A stretch of DNA of 64,000 nucleotides from assembly GCA_963281255.1 (NCBI GenBank), contig OY725503.1, forward strand, positions 1,922,001-1,986,000, written 5' to 3'. The stretch is from Aphrocallistes beatrix. Lineage: Eukaryota > Porifera > Hexactinellida > Sceptrulophora > Aphrocallistidae. The position numbers and the translations under genes were made by a program. The stretch's first letter is position 1, and every line of letters starts with the position of its first letter. This document shows, piece by piece, positions 21,217 to 32,192 of the stretch. The notes beneath the pieces are model-generated. The model was not told the DNA's origin and made no database searches. It saw nothing but the letters and a program-made list of their open reading frames with translations.

Positions 21217-22008
21217 TTATTGAACGCCCGTAGCATATTGAGCATATTTTAACTCACTCATCCATTGGTCCAGTGGCTTTTTCAATGATCTGAGGCGGGC
21301 AAAGAGCAGCTCGACATCCTGTTTGGCCCGCTCAATGCTTCCTTGATCTGTGGATTTCCTAGGCCTTCCATGTACGAACCGTGTGCTCTTCCACTCATTG
21401 CGCAGTGTCATATTCAGCATGTATTAGTAAATTCACCTCCGTTATCTGTCTGGAAGATGTGAGGTGCTCCATGTTCACAGAATATAGAGATCAGGTGTTC
21501 ACACATCTCTACAGCTGACTTCGTTTTAAGCGCTCTCAACACAATAAACTTGCTAAAGAAGCCCTGGTAATTGAGGATGTATTTGTACCTGTTACCCTCC
21601 TGCATTCATAAATATATCAGGTCAGACTGTGCACGCTGGCCAACAGTTGGAGGAATGATTGGCTTGTGGACAATCCTTTTCGTAGTCTCCTTCCCCTTCT
21701 TCTCCTGGTATATAGGGCAGAGTCGTCAAAATAATTCCAAGCGAGCGAGTAATGTGCAGTTTATTCTTCTCCAAATAGGCCCACATTCTAAACCTCCCTG
21801 CATGATAGATCTTGCCGTGTGCTTTGCAGAGAGTCTCGTAAATATCTTCCTTGGCAACTACTAATGCGCGCTCTCTCTCTTCCTCGAAACTCCCCACCCT
21901 TCGTATGCAGCTCGACAATATCACCAAACCGACAGACGCTGTACTTCTCAGCTGCTCGGAGGTAGATGCTTTGCCAAAATCCTCAGAAGAAACTAACAAA
22001 CTTATCAT
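21217..22008 (-). pseudogene. Ginger/KRBA2-like integrase, 5' part
   Basis: In order on the minus strand: an H2C2-like region (ETLCKAHGKIYHAGRFRMWA), a frameshift, NRYKYILNYQGFFSKFIVLR (core with first catalytic region), CEHGAPHIFQTDNGGEFTN (second Asp), a stop, then VHGRPRKSTDQGSIERAK (catalytic Glu in SIERA) and LDQWMSELKYAQYA. The cysteines of the zinc-binding motif are not in frame. This arrangement is known from KRBA2-like and Ginger integrases. The gene is cut at about 21,240; its continuation is at 20,484-20,640. Confidence 0.75.
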
Positions 22009-22704
22009 TTCTTCAATATCCCCCTGGGTTAAAGACTGCTTAGATTTGGGAAGTTGATCTAACTCCCCAAAAATATTCTGGTGTTGGAAATGTGATGTTG
22101 GTGATGGCCTACCTGGTTGTTGAGTACACTCGGGCAGCTTTTCAACATTATATACTGCGAAAAACTACTTCATACAACAAGCATAGTTAAATGAAACTAA
22201 AATTACATTCCTACAATTACTTTATCCGTTGCCAAGTACTTACAGTTCTCAATATTTAGAATGTAGTTATGGACATTCCAAACTAACTTCACTGATAGTA
22301 ATTGTTTGATTGTCAATTCCACACTAACTAGACTGTAGTTACGGACTCGACAAATTCATTAGCTGATTACTTGATTCAGAATAATTGTAGCCTTCTGTGA
22401 ATGTGAAACTACTATTCTATCTAATAATATATTTAAAGAGCTTATATTTGTTATATTTATTGTCATAAATTAGTTTTATTAGTAATAAATTGATTAATAA
22501 CATTTAGAATTAAATCTACAATTTCTTGTCAACCCATAATGTATGATGCTCCCATCAAATTTAGGTTAACTCAACAATTTGGCTCAGCCAAATGTTCGGC
22601 TGAGCCAAAGTTGCGTTTAGCCAAGATTTACAAATCTTGGCCAATTTACACTTTGGTCCATGACATATACACATTAATCGAGTTTTAATAGTAAGGATGA
22701 TAAT

Positions 22705-22816
22705 AATTAACCCTTGAAAGCATTTGGGATTTTTCTATTTATAGTAATAACCCCAAACTTATATGGCTTCCCCATTGAAAATGGCTTAAACCGGAAATGA
22801 CGCAACACATTCCTGT
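22705..22816 (+). repeat. Dispersed repeat F, copy 2
   Basis: Partner of 2,295-2,406, same orientation, starting just outside the 5' end of a family B copy. The following stretch to 23,494 is AT-rich with no recognised feature. Confidence 0.6.
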
Positions 22817-23496
22817 GGCAAGCGTGGGTTAAAGTGTCGTTATTTGTGTAACTATTAAAAGTTAGAAAAAGGGACTATAAATATGAATCATAATATCAAT
22901 CAATAGAGGTAAAAGCGAAACAAATCAGTATTCTAGTACATATTCCAGAATATGTATAGGACATATTCCTAAACAAGAAAATATATAGGACATATTCCGG
23001 TATTTTTATAAAATATATTCTGGCTACTCCATATTACGTATTTGATCAATCAAGTTTCAGATTCTTTTTTTACATTAGGCTACTTTAAATTAGTAAATAA
23101 TAAATGTATTATAGTATATTAAGATTTCGCGTTATGGGACATTTTGTTAAATATGATCAATAAATATATCGGTCCAATTCCTCGAAAATTTTCGAATTTA
23201 GAGTTATGAAATGTATTATGAGTTAAAAAGTACTCTATTGCCTATCAAATAAAACCACAATTGAATGTCGAAATAATGCAGTTTTGAGGATATTGTAAGA
23301 ATAATCTATTGAAGAAATCGAAAAGATAGAATCAATCCGTTCGCATTTGATTTTCTCAGAAAATATATATTAATAACTATCAAAATGTCTTTTAACAATT
23401 AAAAAATCGTGAAAATTTAAATTAATGTTCTTATTGCACAATAATATGATGAGTTATTAAATTTCACGAGGATATATATTAATTTGGCATAATGTA

Positions 23497-24002
23497 CACC
23501 GCCTGGACAAAGTATTCGTACTCCCCAAATTTTCCAAACAAATAGTCATAACACTAATAGATTTAGCGGGTCAAGATTCCTTAATTTGTAAGAGATACCC
23601 TTAATTTAATTTCAAATTCGAATTCTCCACATTTGAATTGTTCACTTTATAATCATTCAACTCGATTACTTTCCACCAGGGTTAAACAATTTCAAACTGT
23701 GCTACCTTGTACCACCCATGCCATCATATACAATGGTAAAACTAGTGATATCATATGTACCATAGGGCAGCAAATACCGAAACTAGATCTTTGGGGTAGT
23801 AAATACCAAAACTTGATCTTGAAGGAAAGTAATTAAGTTGAATGCTTATAAAGTGAGTAATTTGAATATGGAGAAAACAAATTATAAATCAGATTTAGTG
23901 TATCTGTTTACTGATTGTATGTTTTAACTTCATAAATGGATTAGTATTATAACAATTTGGATGGAAATATTGGGGAGTACAAATACTTTTGTCCAGGTAG
24001 TG
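23497..24002. mobile_element. Family A MITE, copy 3
   Basis: Ends CACCGCCTGGACAAAGTATT and ACTTTTGTCCAGGTAGTG, with TA flanks at 23495-23496 and 24003-24004. 506 bp. A short internal direct repeat (GGCAGCAAATACC / GGTAGTAAATACC) makes it longer than the other copies. Confidence 0.85.
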
Positions 24003-24019
24003 TATATATAGGGTGAAAC

Positions 24020-24275
24020 ATACAAGTGCTTTTTTTGTTTGTTTGTCCGAATTGATTGAAGAATTGGCAGTTCGTAGATACGATCATTGGCATGTAGGTG
24101 TCAAATGATAAATTTACGAATAAGTTCGAAGATCTATGCGAGATTTTCACACTCTGCAAAAAAATGGAAAACAAATTTTCACACCTTTTCTATACAATAC
24201 TATGTACGGCTACACACTCACAATAGAAATCATTGTACGACACTATGGTAGACTGTCATTGTTTTAATACTTCAA
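24020..24275 (+). mobile_element. Family B2 fragment
   Basis: TTTGTTTGTTTGTCCGAATT, then GATTGAAGAATTGGCA and TTTTCACACC blocks match the 5' half of 36,262-37,138. B2 shares the GAATTGATTGAAGAA core start with family B but is otherwise different, so it is a sister subfamily. Confidence 0.65.
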
Positions 24276-24419
24276 AGCAATATGAAAAGAGTTCTGGTAA
24301 GATTTATGTACTAGATAACTATGTATACAGCTAGCAATTACTGAACTTCTTTTTCAGAAACATGGATTGGAAATTATACTTGATTTACCAGAAGTTCACC
24401 AAGGAAGTTCTCAAGTGCC

Positions 24420-25226
24420 CTTTGAATGCATTAGACTCCAAATAAACTTTCTTGGAGCGGTCTGCCATGTTTCGTGAGCTAAACAGATTGCCAGTACCTT
24501 TAGGGCATTTGAGAGGGAATATTACTGCTGAGGACTTGGTAGATAATAAGGCCAGTAGGCAAGTCCTGTCATAAAAGATTTGACCAGGACAAGTTTATTA
24601 GGACGAAAAGGAAGAGGGTTGGAAATGAGAAACAAGGTGTGGATATGAAAAGAAGTTGCCCACAGCGACAGTTACCCGAGAAGTTTGCATGCATTTTATG
24701 TGGAGACAGTGTTTCCCGCAAAGCGCGATAAGCGTGTTAAATAACACGCTTAACTTTTTAAAGCGTGTCAAAGCACGTTAAAGCGTGTCAAAGCGCGTTG
24801 AAGCGTGTCAAAGCGTACCAAAAGCACGTAACATCGTGTCAAAGCACGTTGAAATATTACTCCATTACATGGAGGATAGGTAGAGATTATGATGCAGCGT
24901 CGACGTTGCTAAATAAGCGGATCGAAAAATCCTGTGGGAAACACAGAGGAGACTGGTAATGTCCATGAATTCATAACATACAATGCCGATGCAAACATCA
25001 AGAATTGGAAGATACTACATTGCTGGTCGAACTGGAAGGAGGAGATCTCAGCGCCGTGGAAGCCAAGTATCACCTAGCTTGCTTGACAAAACTTGAAAAA
25101 ACCAAGTCACCAGACTGCCAAATTGAAGAGAATCAAAATAAGTCTTTAAAGAGCTGGTCACTTATATATAGAAAGTGCTGTAGAAGAAACGTTTTTCAAA
25201 AAGAAGGCGCAGATTTACAAATTTAA
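24420..25226 (+). pseudogene. N-terminal fragment of the transposon-borne nuclease-like family
   Basis: Frame-shifted pieces read QDKFIRTKRKRVGNEKQGV, REKFACILCGDSVS-like sequence (zinc-binding CxxC), then RCKHQELEDTTLLVELEGG and LSAVEAKYHLACLTKLEK. The last block (LLxxLxxGDxxAxEAKYHxxCLxxL) is characteristic of the family whose middle and end are seen at 59,455-60,475 and 1,560-1,974. The minisatellite at 24,760-24,852 interrupts it. No continuous frame. Confidence 0.5.
24760..24852 (+). repeat. 20-bp minisatellite
   Basis: Four to five units of AAAGCGTGTCAAAGCACGTT with changes, flanked by an AAGCGTGTTAAATAACACGCTT palindrome at about 24,731. It falls inside the decayed gene at 24.4-25.2 kb. 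Confidence 0.8.
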
Positions 25227-25990
25227 AACAGAAAGTGCCATCTTCAATCAAAATCTCGTCTGACAACAGGAACAGGTTAACAATTTACACGATCTGGGGA
25301 ATAGTTACACTACATCTGGAAAGAGAACAGTGGATATTGTGAAAATATATAGTAAAGCAGCTAATAATAAAATAGTAAAAGATACAATTTTAAGTTTAAA
25401 ATGTTAGAAGACTGCTTTTTAGTGGGCAAGGGTAAAATATTCATGAAATAAATAATCAAATATTAAACAAAATGTTGATTGAAAGTTTGTGGAGCATATA
25501 CATACCATTCAAAATTCATACTAAATAGTTGTGGTTTACTAATAAATCCCATCCACTACCTCATCCGTAATCCAAAATTTTGAGGTTAATACCATGGCTT
25601 ATATTGAGTAGGCTATGCTTTTGGATATACTTCAATACGCCAGGTGAAACAGCATTTTTCAAGTGCTTCAAAGACTGGTTGAACTACAGTAATCTATATG
25701 ACTTTACTTAAAATATTAATCTGAGTGATGTAGAATGGGGATTGCGAAGAATATTTTAAATATGTTGGAAGCTGTGTATCGTGTAACAATTACATCTTCA
25801 GGTGAAATATATTCTACTCATTCTGTCTCCAAATCTTATATAGGCTGGAGAAAATTCAAAATGTGATGGATATTGCTCCGTGATATTAACTGAATTAAAA
25901 AGTAGCTGCTTCAAAATGAAAAGTTCTGGGATTCTATCAACGGCTCTAGATCAGCGATTCCGCAAACTAGTATCTCTAACATTATTTCTC

Positions 25991-26583
25991 AAAGCCATTA
26001 GTTAGTTATGTTGCCTTAGCACAAATAATTGTGGAATGTAGATTAAGTGTTTCACATTGATTTCTAATATATATATCATCACGACCTCTAAATCTAGACC
26101 TCAGTTTGAGTTCAAATTCAGAAGGTAAAGAAGCGATAATATATATATATACTATATCTTTACCGAATTGATTGAAGAAACTGATAGGCACAGAATGCTG
26201 ATTTTTGGCATGTGGGAGTCTTTTGGCTATGGCTCCACTAAATTCTGAGCTCAGATGAAAATGTAGACGCATCATGGAATTATGACATCATTGTCACCTT
26301 TTTATAATTATAAATTTCAGTTTCCAATCAGTTTAGCCAGTGCTGGTTGATGTTATACATGGCTGTGTTATAGGATATACTCTCTGGACAAAGTAGTCGA
26401 ACACACTAAGAGTTTCTTTTCAAATCATAATAATACTAGTTCATAGTTAAAAGGATTTAAACAGTAAAAGATACAGTAAATCTGGCTTCAAATTCGAATT
26501 CGTCACATTCAAAATTATAAGGTTCATCGTGGTATTTTGGTCTTGAAAGTTTTATCCTGATTAACCGGAGTTCCCAATTAAAC
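25991..26583 (+). repeat. Direct duplication, copy 2 (partner 18,532-19,101)
   Basis: Same order as copy 1: non-repeat lead, truncated family B piece, left end of a family A MITE. It differs by small indels and scattered substitutions, and after 26,583 the two diverge abruptly. Confidence 0.85.
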
Positions 26584-26619
26584 GAAAATGGCTGGATTTA
26601 TCCCACTACAGTTTCTTTT

Positions 26620-27120
26620 CACTAGTTGACAAGGGTACCAGTATTCACTTGGTTGTCCAATCTAATTGACCTCCTCTTTGACGATTGCTCAAAGATTCTA
26701 GAGAGGTTTCAAGTCAGGAGAGTTGCTTGACCATTCCTCCTTCCTCCAAAAGTTGGGAAAATTGTTTTCGCACCACTTCTGAGTAAAGTTTGGCATATGA
26801 GCGGGGGCGCTATCGTGATGAAAGATAATTTCAGACAAGTTTCTTGACATCGCAAACTTTAGGATTGTACTTTTCTTAGCCCTAGATTTTAGAGCATCTA
26901 TATAAGTTTTGCCAGAATGAAGTCACGATAATAAGCTCCCTTACTTCTCAGGTTTGACGTTTGGGTACGATGTGCAAATTATTTTTTAGATGGGTTGAAT
27001 TTCGACTGTCCGTCCAGATTGCCCTTTTGTCTCTAGCATAATCCCAGAATTGTGAATGTTGCACCAACATATAATCGAGCGTTTACTAACCAACGTTAAG
27101 GGTCTGAGCAACTCTTTTTT
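26620..27120 (-). pseudogene. Tc1-like transposase fragment
   Basis: On the minus strand it reads FHHDSAPAHMPNFTQKWCEN then NFPNFWRKEEW, NSPDLKPL-stop-NL, the Tc1 block running from the second Asp (HHDSAPAH, usually QDNAPxH) to SPDLNPIE. Frames break before and after. It lies between the left end and the remaining part of a family A copy. Confidence 0.65.
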
Positions 27121-27778
27121 GAATCAAACCTGCTACAACAATACTAAATAAGAGATAAAATTAATTTAACCACAGATTCGATTTCTCCACATCTGCGGCC
27201 GTATTCACTAAGAACTTAAGATCGATCTTAGTGCTTAAGTCTTAAGTTCGATCTTAAGTCGTATTCACTAAGATTTAAGTTCGGTCTTAAGACCGAACTT
27301 AAGACCGAACTTTAAGCAACCTAGGGAGGTGTCTTAAGTATTGTAATTGATTCGATTTTCACTAATTACTCCATAAATGTTGTTCAAACTTACTTCTGTC
27401 GAACATTGAATCTATCTTGATTGATATTAGACTTCAAATAAAATATTTTTAAAACATTTCTTTTATTGTGTGTAACATCGCAACATGTATCACATGCTAT
27501 ATTCGTGGCAAATTCTTCTTGGATTTGTATGAATAAACAAACATACATTCTTTGATCATATAATCATAGACTCATTCTAATATGCACAATTATAGAGACA
27601 GGCTTTATATATTGATACATGACTGATAATAATCACTTTGATCCTATTTTCCTATTTACAATGATTTTCCCAGCGTTTCAATCGATAATAGTCCCTCTGT
27701 TCTTCTATTAACTGCAGCTGAGAATACAGCCATCTGTTGAAACAAAACTTCCTGCTGTAATGGAAGTACCGTATTGCT

Positions 27779-28195
27779 TCGAATAAGCGCCCGGGCGCTT
27801 ATTTATTTCATGCACCCTTTAGACCCGGCGCTTATTCAAACCGGCGCTTATTCAAGCCCCGGCGCTTATTTTTTTCATTCGCTATTTTGACCCGGCGCTC
27901 TTTTTTTTTGTTTACACATTGACTGGCACTTTTATTTTTGCCACAACTGAGAATGTTAGTTCTATTAAAAAAGCATAATGTAATGTTTCAAAAAGCACTT
28001 CTATCTATGCCACTACTGAGAATACTAGTTTGATATGATTTTCAGAGAACTAAAATGCCCCGGCGTCCGACGCTTATTCGAGCCCCGGCGCTTATTCAAG
28101 CCCCGGCGCTTATTTATTTCGCTCACCCTTTAGACCCGGCGCTTATTCAAACCGGCGCTTATTCAAGCCCCCGGCGCTTATTCAGGGAAATACGG
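27779..28195. mobile_element. GGCGCTTATTC-rich MITE
   Basis: Ends CCGTATTGCTTCGAATAAGC and TTCAGGGAAATACGG, flanked by TA (27777-27778 and 28196-28197). The arms consist of repeated CCGGCGCTTATTCAAG units. I recognise this repeat style from MITEs in several marine invertebrate genomes. A worn end of the same kind (CCGGCGATTATTCAGAG) occurs at about 44,678. Confidence 0.8.
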
Positions 28196-28215
28196 TAAGT
28201 CTGCAGCCTTCAAAA

Positions 28216-28706
28216 GCTCGATCGAATCATCTTGCTCATCAACAGTTCGCCTTCTCTCCCGACTTTTCTTTGATGCCTTATACGTTGTCGGGATTTCAAT
28301 TTCTGGAGACTTTTTTTCCTGATATCCTCTACAGCTCTGCCATGCCATGCACTGAGTTGAGTTTGGCTGTAAAGTCTCTCCAGATTTGTTTTCTCCTTTT
28401 GTTTTTGTCAGCAGAATTTCCTGACCCTCTCAAAATCTCACCTGCTGACTCAATTTCATTAATGAGACTCACTCTTCTTCTCTGGTCCAATTTGCTTGCG
28501 GGATTTGTCCATTTTGGTTTGGTATTGTTAATGCAAGCACTCAGCAGCAATTTATATACACGGGAGGACGCCGACTTACCATAACCACTAATGACACCAA
28601 TTATCTTCGTAACACCAAATGACGCAGAAATTTTAACGTCGATAGAGTTCAATTTATTGTTCTTCTCATATCCAGTGTTTATATTTTGTCTTAGAGAGGT
28701 TTTCAT
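28216..28706 (-). pseudogene. Harbinger-associated Myb/SANT-like DNA-binding protein
   Basis: The minus-strand frame 28706-28329 encodes 125 residues; RRRVSLINEIESAGEILRG then KNKRRKQIWRDFTAKLNSVH is the Myb/SANT-like pattern of Harbinger accessory proteins and NAIF1 (helix with EIL.G, K-K-x-x-W-x-x-F-x-x-x-L-N-S-V). After a stop the frame continues RISGKKVSRN, where the third helix should be (KKW.NxK). In family members this protein helps bring the transposase to the ends. Here no partner transposase is seen. Nearly complete, with one clear stop. Confidence 0.6.
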
Positions 28707-29559
28707 GTTACAATATACAAAGACACTTGTCGTCTATATGTTTTGTTCAATATAATATTATGAATTCATGAGATACAACTTATGCTCTTTGATAGCTCTT
28801 CCTTTGATATTGACTAGTGTAGAATAATTATAGATTGCATACATAAAACATTGAATTTCATAATATATTTCAAAGTTAAAACAAAGATTTCACCACAGAT
28901 ATTGTAAGACTCACCAGCAGACATTCCAGGCTGTACAACTACATAGTAGATAGAAGCTATGTCTTACAGGAGTGGGTTAATCAATCTTATTTGCTCCTAA
29001 TATTGACATTAATGGCCTCAATTTTGCTCAAAAAGAAGAAATATAGTTTATTTTCACTAGATCAATAATAAATGACTACTTGCCATTACCAATATTATAT
29101 TTCAGTTTTGTATTTGATTAGTATAATGCTATATTCTAATCATATTAACCCTAACGTTATTTCTAAGTTCTATCTTAAGATCGATCTAAATTCTTAGTGA
29201 ATACCTCTAAGTTAGATCTTAAGATCGATCTTAGTGCTTAAGATCTTAGTGAATACGGCTGCTGAATTACTCAATGAATAATCTTTAAACTCGATTACTC
29301 TACTACAAGCTTGAATATTTTCAAACTGTGCCACCTCATACCACCAATGCTAGCATGTACAAAGTGGTAACCCGTGACATGTAATATAAGTAGCAAATGA
29401 TGAAAATGCTTAATCTTTAAGGAGCGTAATTATGTTGAAAGCAAGTGAGTAATTTTGAATGTGAAGAAAACGATTTTAGAGCCAGATTTTGTCTATTTGT
29501 TACTAATTAAATCTTTTCGAATTCAAATTAGCATTATAACAATTGGAAACTATTAGCAA

Positions 29560-29701
29560 CAAGCGCGCTTCTTGCTTGCGCTGCGCGGCTGGCGGACACT
29601 TTGTGTCCGCCGGAGGCTCCCTTCGGTCGCCTGGAGGTCACATTGGTTAATTATAAGGGAGAAATAATCTCTAAATATGTCCATCTTAGTTTTAAAATCG
29701 A
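29560..29701 (-). mobile_element. Extra copy of the family B 3' 142 bp
   Basis: The terminal 142 bp of family B (from CAAGCGCGCTTC to TTTTAAAATCGA) is present twice in direct tandem: here and at 29,702-29,843. It ends CTTG|T like complete copies. Confidence 0.85.
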
Positions 29702-30235
29702 CAAGCGCGCTTCGCTTGCTTCCGCTGCGCGGCTGGCGGACACTTTGTATCCGCGGGAGGCTCCCTTCGGTCGCCTGGAGGTGACATTGGTTGATTATAA
29801 GGGAGATATCATCTCTAAATATGTCCATCTTAGTTTTAAAATCGATTTCACTCGAAAAGTCACCAAATTTGTCAATTATTAAAATTTTGATAATGATGAC
29901 GTCATAACAAAGTGATGAGTCACCATTTTTTGATGATAGTTGCAACATATGTGAGGTATGTTAGTATACAGATTCTATTAAAATTTCAGCCTTCTATCTC
30001 CTATAATGGCTGAGTTATGCCCGAATAACTGTGTTGCTTAACTTTTGAAAATGTGACAATGACGTCATAATTCCATGATGAGTCGACATTTTGCTCTGAG
30101 CTCAGAACTCACTGGAGCCATAACCAAAAGACTCCCACATGCCAAAAATTAGCTTTCCATGACCGGAAGTTTCTTCAATCAATTCGTTACAGATATATAT
30201 ATATATACACATTAATCGAGTTTTAATAGTAAGGA
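29702..30235 (-). mobile_element. Family B element, full length
   Basis: From CTTG|T (29,702) to A|TCC (30,235), 534 bp, uninterrupted. It has the 5' module, a short (TA)n, both TGACGTCA-region blocks (one altered to GATGACGTC), and the GC-rich stem-loop tail. Confidence 0.9.
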
Positions 30236-30310
30236 TGTAGCAGTCAATAATATTTTGGTGGCGATAAAAAGGTGACAATGACGTCATAATTCCATGATGA
30301 GGCGACATTT

Positions 30311-30802
30311 TCTGTAACGAAATGATTGAAGAAACTGCCGGTCATAGAAAGCTAATTTTTGGCATGTGGGAGTATTTTGGCTATGGCTCCAGTAAGTTCT
30401 GAGCTCAGAGCAAAATGTCGACTCATCATGGAATTATGACGTCATTGTCACATTTTTAAAAGTTAAGCAAAACAGTTATTCGAGCATAAATCAGCCATTA
30501 TAGGAGATAGAAGGCTGAAATTTTAATAGAATCTGTATACTAACATACCTCACATATGATGCGACTTTCATCAAAAAATGATGACACATCACTCTGTTAT
30601 GACGTCATCATTACGCAAAAATTTTAAAATTGACAAATTTGCTGATTTTTCGAGTGAAATCGGTTTAACACTAAGATGGACATATTTAGAGATGTTATCT
30701 CCCTTACAATTAACCAATGTCACCTCCAGGCGACCGAAGGGAGCCTCTGGCGGACACGAAGTGTCCGCCAGCCGCGCAGCGCAAGCAAGCGAAGCGCGCT
30801 TG
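30311..30802 (+). mobile_element. Family B element lacking the 5' module
   Basis: Starts TCTGTAACGAAATGATTG and ends CGCGCTTG|T. A short extra piece of B interior (30,265-30,310) precedes it. It faces the copy at 29,702-30,235. Confidence 0.88.
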
Positions 30803-30835
30803 TTATATATATATATATATATATATACATATATA

Positions 30836-32170
30836 CTAGGGCATTCAAAAAGTCTTGCGGGTCATACCATAAAATAATAAATAAATGTCATAGAATATGT
30901 CTCAATGTATTATTTATTCGAAATACCCCCCTCCTACTTCTACACAGCGTTTCGATCTTTCCACTCACTTTATGAATGCATTTCTGTACTCTTCTTCGGG
31001 GGTGGATTTGAAGAACTGGTACAGTGCCGACCCGAGGGTTTGTTTCGACTAAAATTCCCTGCTTTGAAGGTAGACTTTGAGCTTGGGGAATAGCCAAAAA
31101 TCACAGGGAGCTAGGTCTGGTGAGTAGGGTGGGTGGGGAAGTAAATCTAACCCCTCTGATTCCAAGAAATTTTTAGTGAGCTTGGTTGTATGGGAGCTAG
31201 CATTATCTATCAATAATTTTATTCCCCTCATTTTAGCCTTGGGACGGAGCTCTTCCACGTTTTTTATTAGGCTTGGAAGTACTTTCTCTGTAAAAAACGT
31301 TACGTTTACTGTTTTACCACTTTCAGAAGGTATTTGCAAGACTATTCCACTACTATTGAAGAAGATCGTGTACATGACCTTCGGTTTTCTGAAGTCGGGC
31401 CTAGGAATTTGGGCCGGTCTTTCGTCCCCTCTCACCCATGATCGCATTTTATACTTGCTGTAAGGGGTTGAATAATAGACCCAAGTCTCATCCCCGGTTA
31501 TAACTTCAGCTAGGCGTCTAGGATCACAACCGTCATAGGTTTCCAGGAGTTTCTTGGCAGTCTTTACACGTGCGAGCTTTTGTTGATCGCCGAGGTTATT
31601 TGGGACCCACTTACCGCAAATGGATCGGAAACCAAGCTGAGTAGTCAGAATGGAATGAATGGCCCCCGATGAAATCTCCATACTCTGCTCTAACTGCTCG
31701 ATTGTTATACACTTATCTTCCCTGACTTTGCTCTCGATTAGAGCAACATTCTCTGGGGTGCTGACGGACACCGGTCTCCCAGATCGAGGTAGATCTGACA
31801 CGTCTGTATTTCCAGACTGAAATCGTGCAGCCCATCGCTCTACCGTTGATCTGGAAGGGCAGTCCATGCACAATACCTCCTGCAAATCTTTGTAGATGAG
31901 TACCGACTGGATGCGGAGTTTTGTGCGAAACTCAATGTAAGCTCTCCGTTTCAGATTAAAATTGTCATCCTTGGAAGCCATAATTTTACCAGTATGTTGA
32001 AATGATGTGTGAATAAATTGATCAGAAATTTGTAATTTTCATTCAATCAAGCTAAGATTTTCAGTAAATCAAGCTAAGATATAAGGTTGTCTTATAGATA
32101 AAAACTGATTTGTTTACTATTATAGTTTGCGAAATATACCATGACCCGCAAGACTTATTGAACGACCTAG
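30836..32170 (-). mobile_element. mariner transposon, nearly intact
   Basis: TIRs of about 32 bp share TTCAAAAAGTCTTGCGGGTC-type sequence (left CTAGGGCATTC, right CTAGGTCGTTC), flanked by TA. 1,335 bp, a normal mariner length. It inserted into the (TA)n next to a family B copy. Confidence 0.93.
30914..31981 (-). pseudogene. mariner transposase, DD34D, two late stops
   Basis: Translation starts MASKDDNFNLKRRAYIEF at 31,981. N-terminal HTH regions include PSRSTVERWAARFQSG and SDLPRSGRPVSV (the linker motif). Catalytic blocks: VITGDETWVYY (Asp 1), LLIDNASSHTTK (Asp 2) and HPPYSPDLAPCDFWLFPKL (Asp 3). Thirty-four residues lie between the second and third Asp, the mariner DD34D signature. An in-frame TAG ends the frame at 31,049 (310 residues). 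Beyond it the same frame continues to RCVEVGGGYFE and a natural stop at 30,914, with one more stop where a Trp is expected. Full length would be 355 residues. Recently active, now probably dead. Confidence 0.92.
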
Positions 32171-32192
32171 TATATATATATATATATATATA

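Larger units (their letters stand above)
20164..22665. mobile_element. Ginger-like DNA transposon, internally rearranged, TATA TSD
   Basis: TIRs of about 45 bp begin TGT(T/C)ATGGACCAAAGTG and include an inner AAGATTTGTGAATCTT-type palindrome. Both flanks are TATA (20160-20163 and 22666-22669), although the surrounding (TA)n weakens the TSD argument. The integrase gene is split: its 5' part is on the minus strand (22,008-21,217), its 3' part on the plus strand (20,484-20,640). A mariner fragment and a minisatellite are also inside. Confidence 0.75.
19449..22697 (-). mobile_element. Family B element, full length, split by MITE T2 and a Ginger-like element
   Basis: The minus-strand 3' end CTTG|T is at 19,449; the 5' module A|TCCTTACTATTAAAACTC ends at 22,697. 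Its (TA)n tract received MITE T2 (19,942-20,129) and the Ginger-like element (20,164-22,665). Without both and their duplications, 553 bp remain, as in uninterrupted copies. Confidence 0.85.
27196..29261. mobile_element. PIF/Harbinger-type element, 3-bp TSD, Myb gene only
   Basis: Ends are CGGCCGTATTCACTAAG and its near complement CTTAGTGAATACGGCTG. They are flanked by CTG at 27193-27195 and 29262-29264. The sub-ends carry many inverted CTTAAGATCGATCTTAAG-like blocks. It encodes a Myb/SANT-like protein on the minus strand, but I see no DDE nuclease gene, so it is probably non-autonomous. A separate TA-flanked MITE (27,779-28,195) is nested in it. Confidence 0.75.
27135..29545. mobile_element. 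Family A MITE remains around the Harbinger-type element
   Basis: 27,135-27,195 and 29,262-29,545 together read as one family A interior and right arm (AACTCGATTACTCTAC, CACCTCATACCACCAATGC). The join falls exactly at the Harbinger-type insertion. The outer left TIR is displaced or missing. Confidence 0.6.

Noticed and set aside
29553-30975. Open frames on both strands over family B tails (for example residues like RLADTLCPPEAPFGRLEVTL)
   Set aside because: The same peptide appears in every B copy in either orientation. It reflects the repeat's GC-rich tail, with no sign of codon-level conservation.
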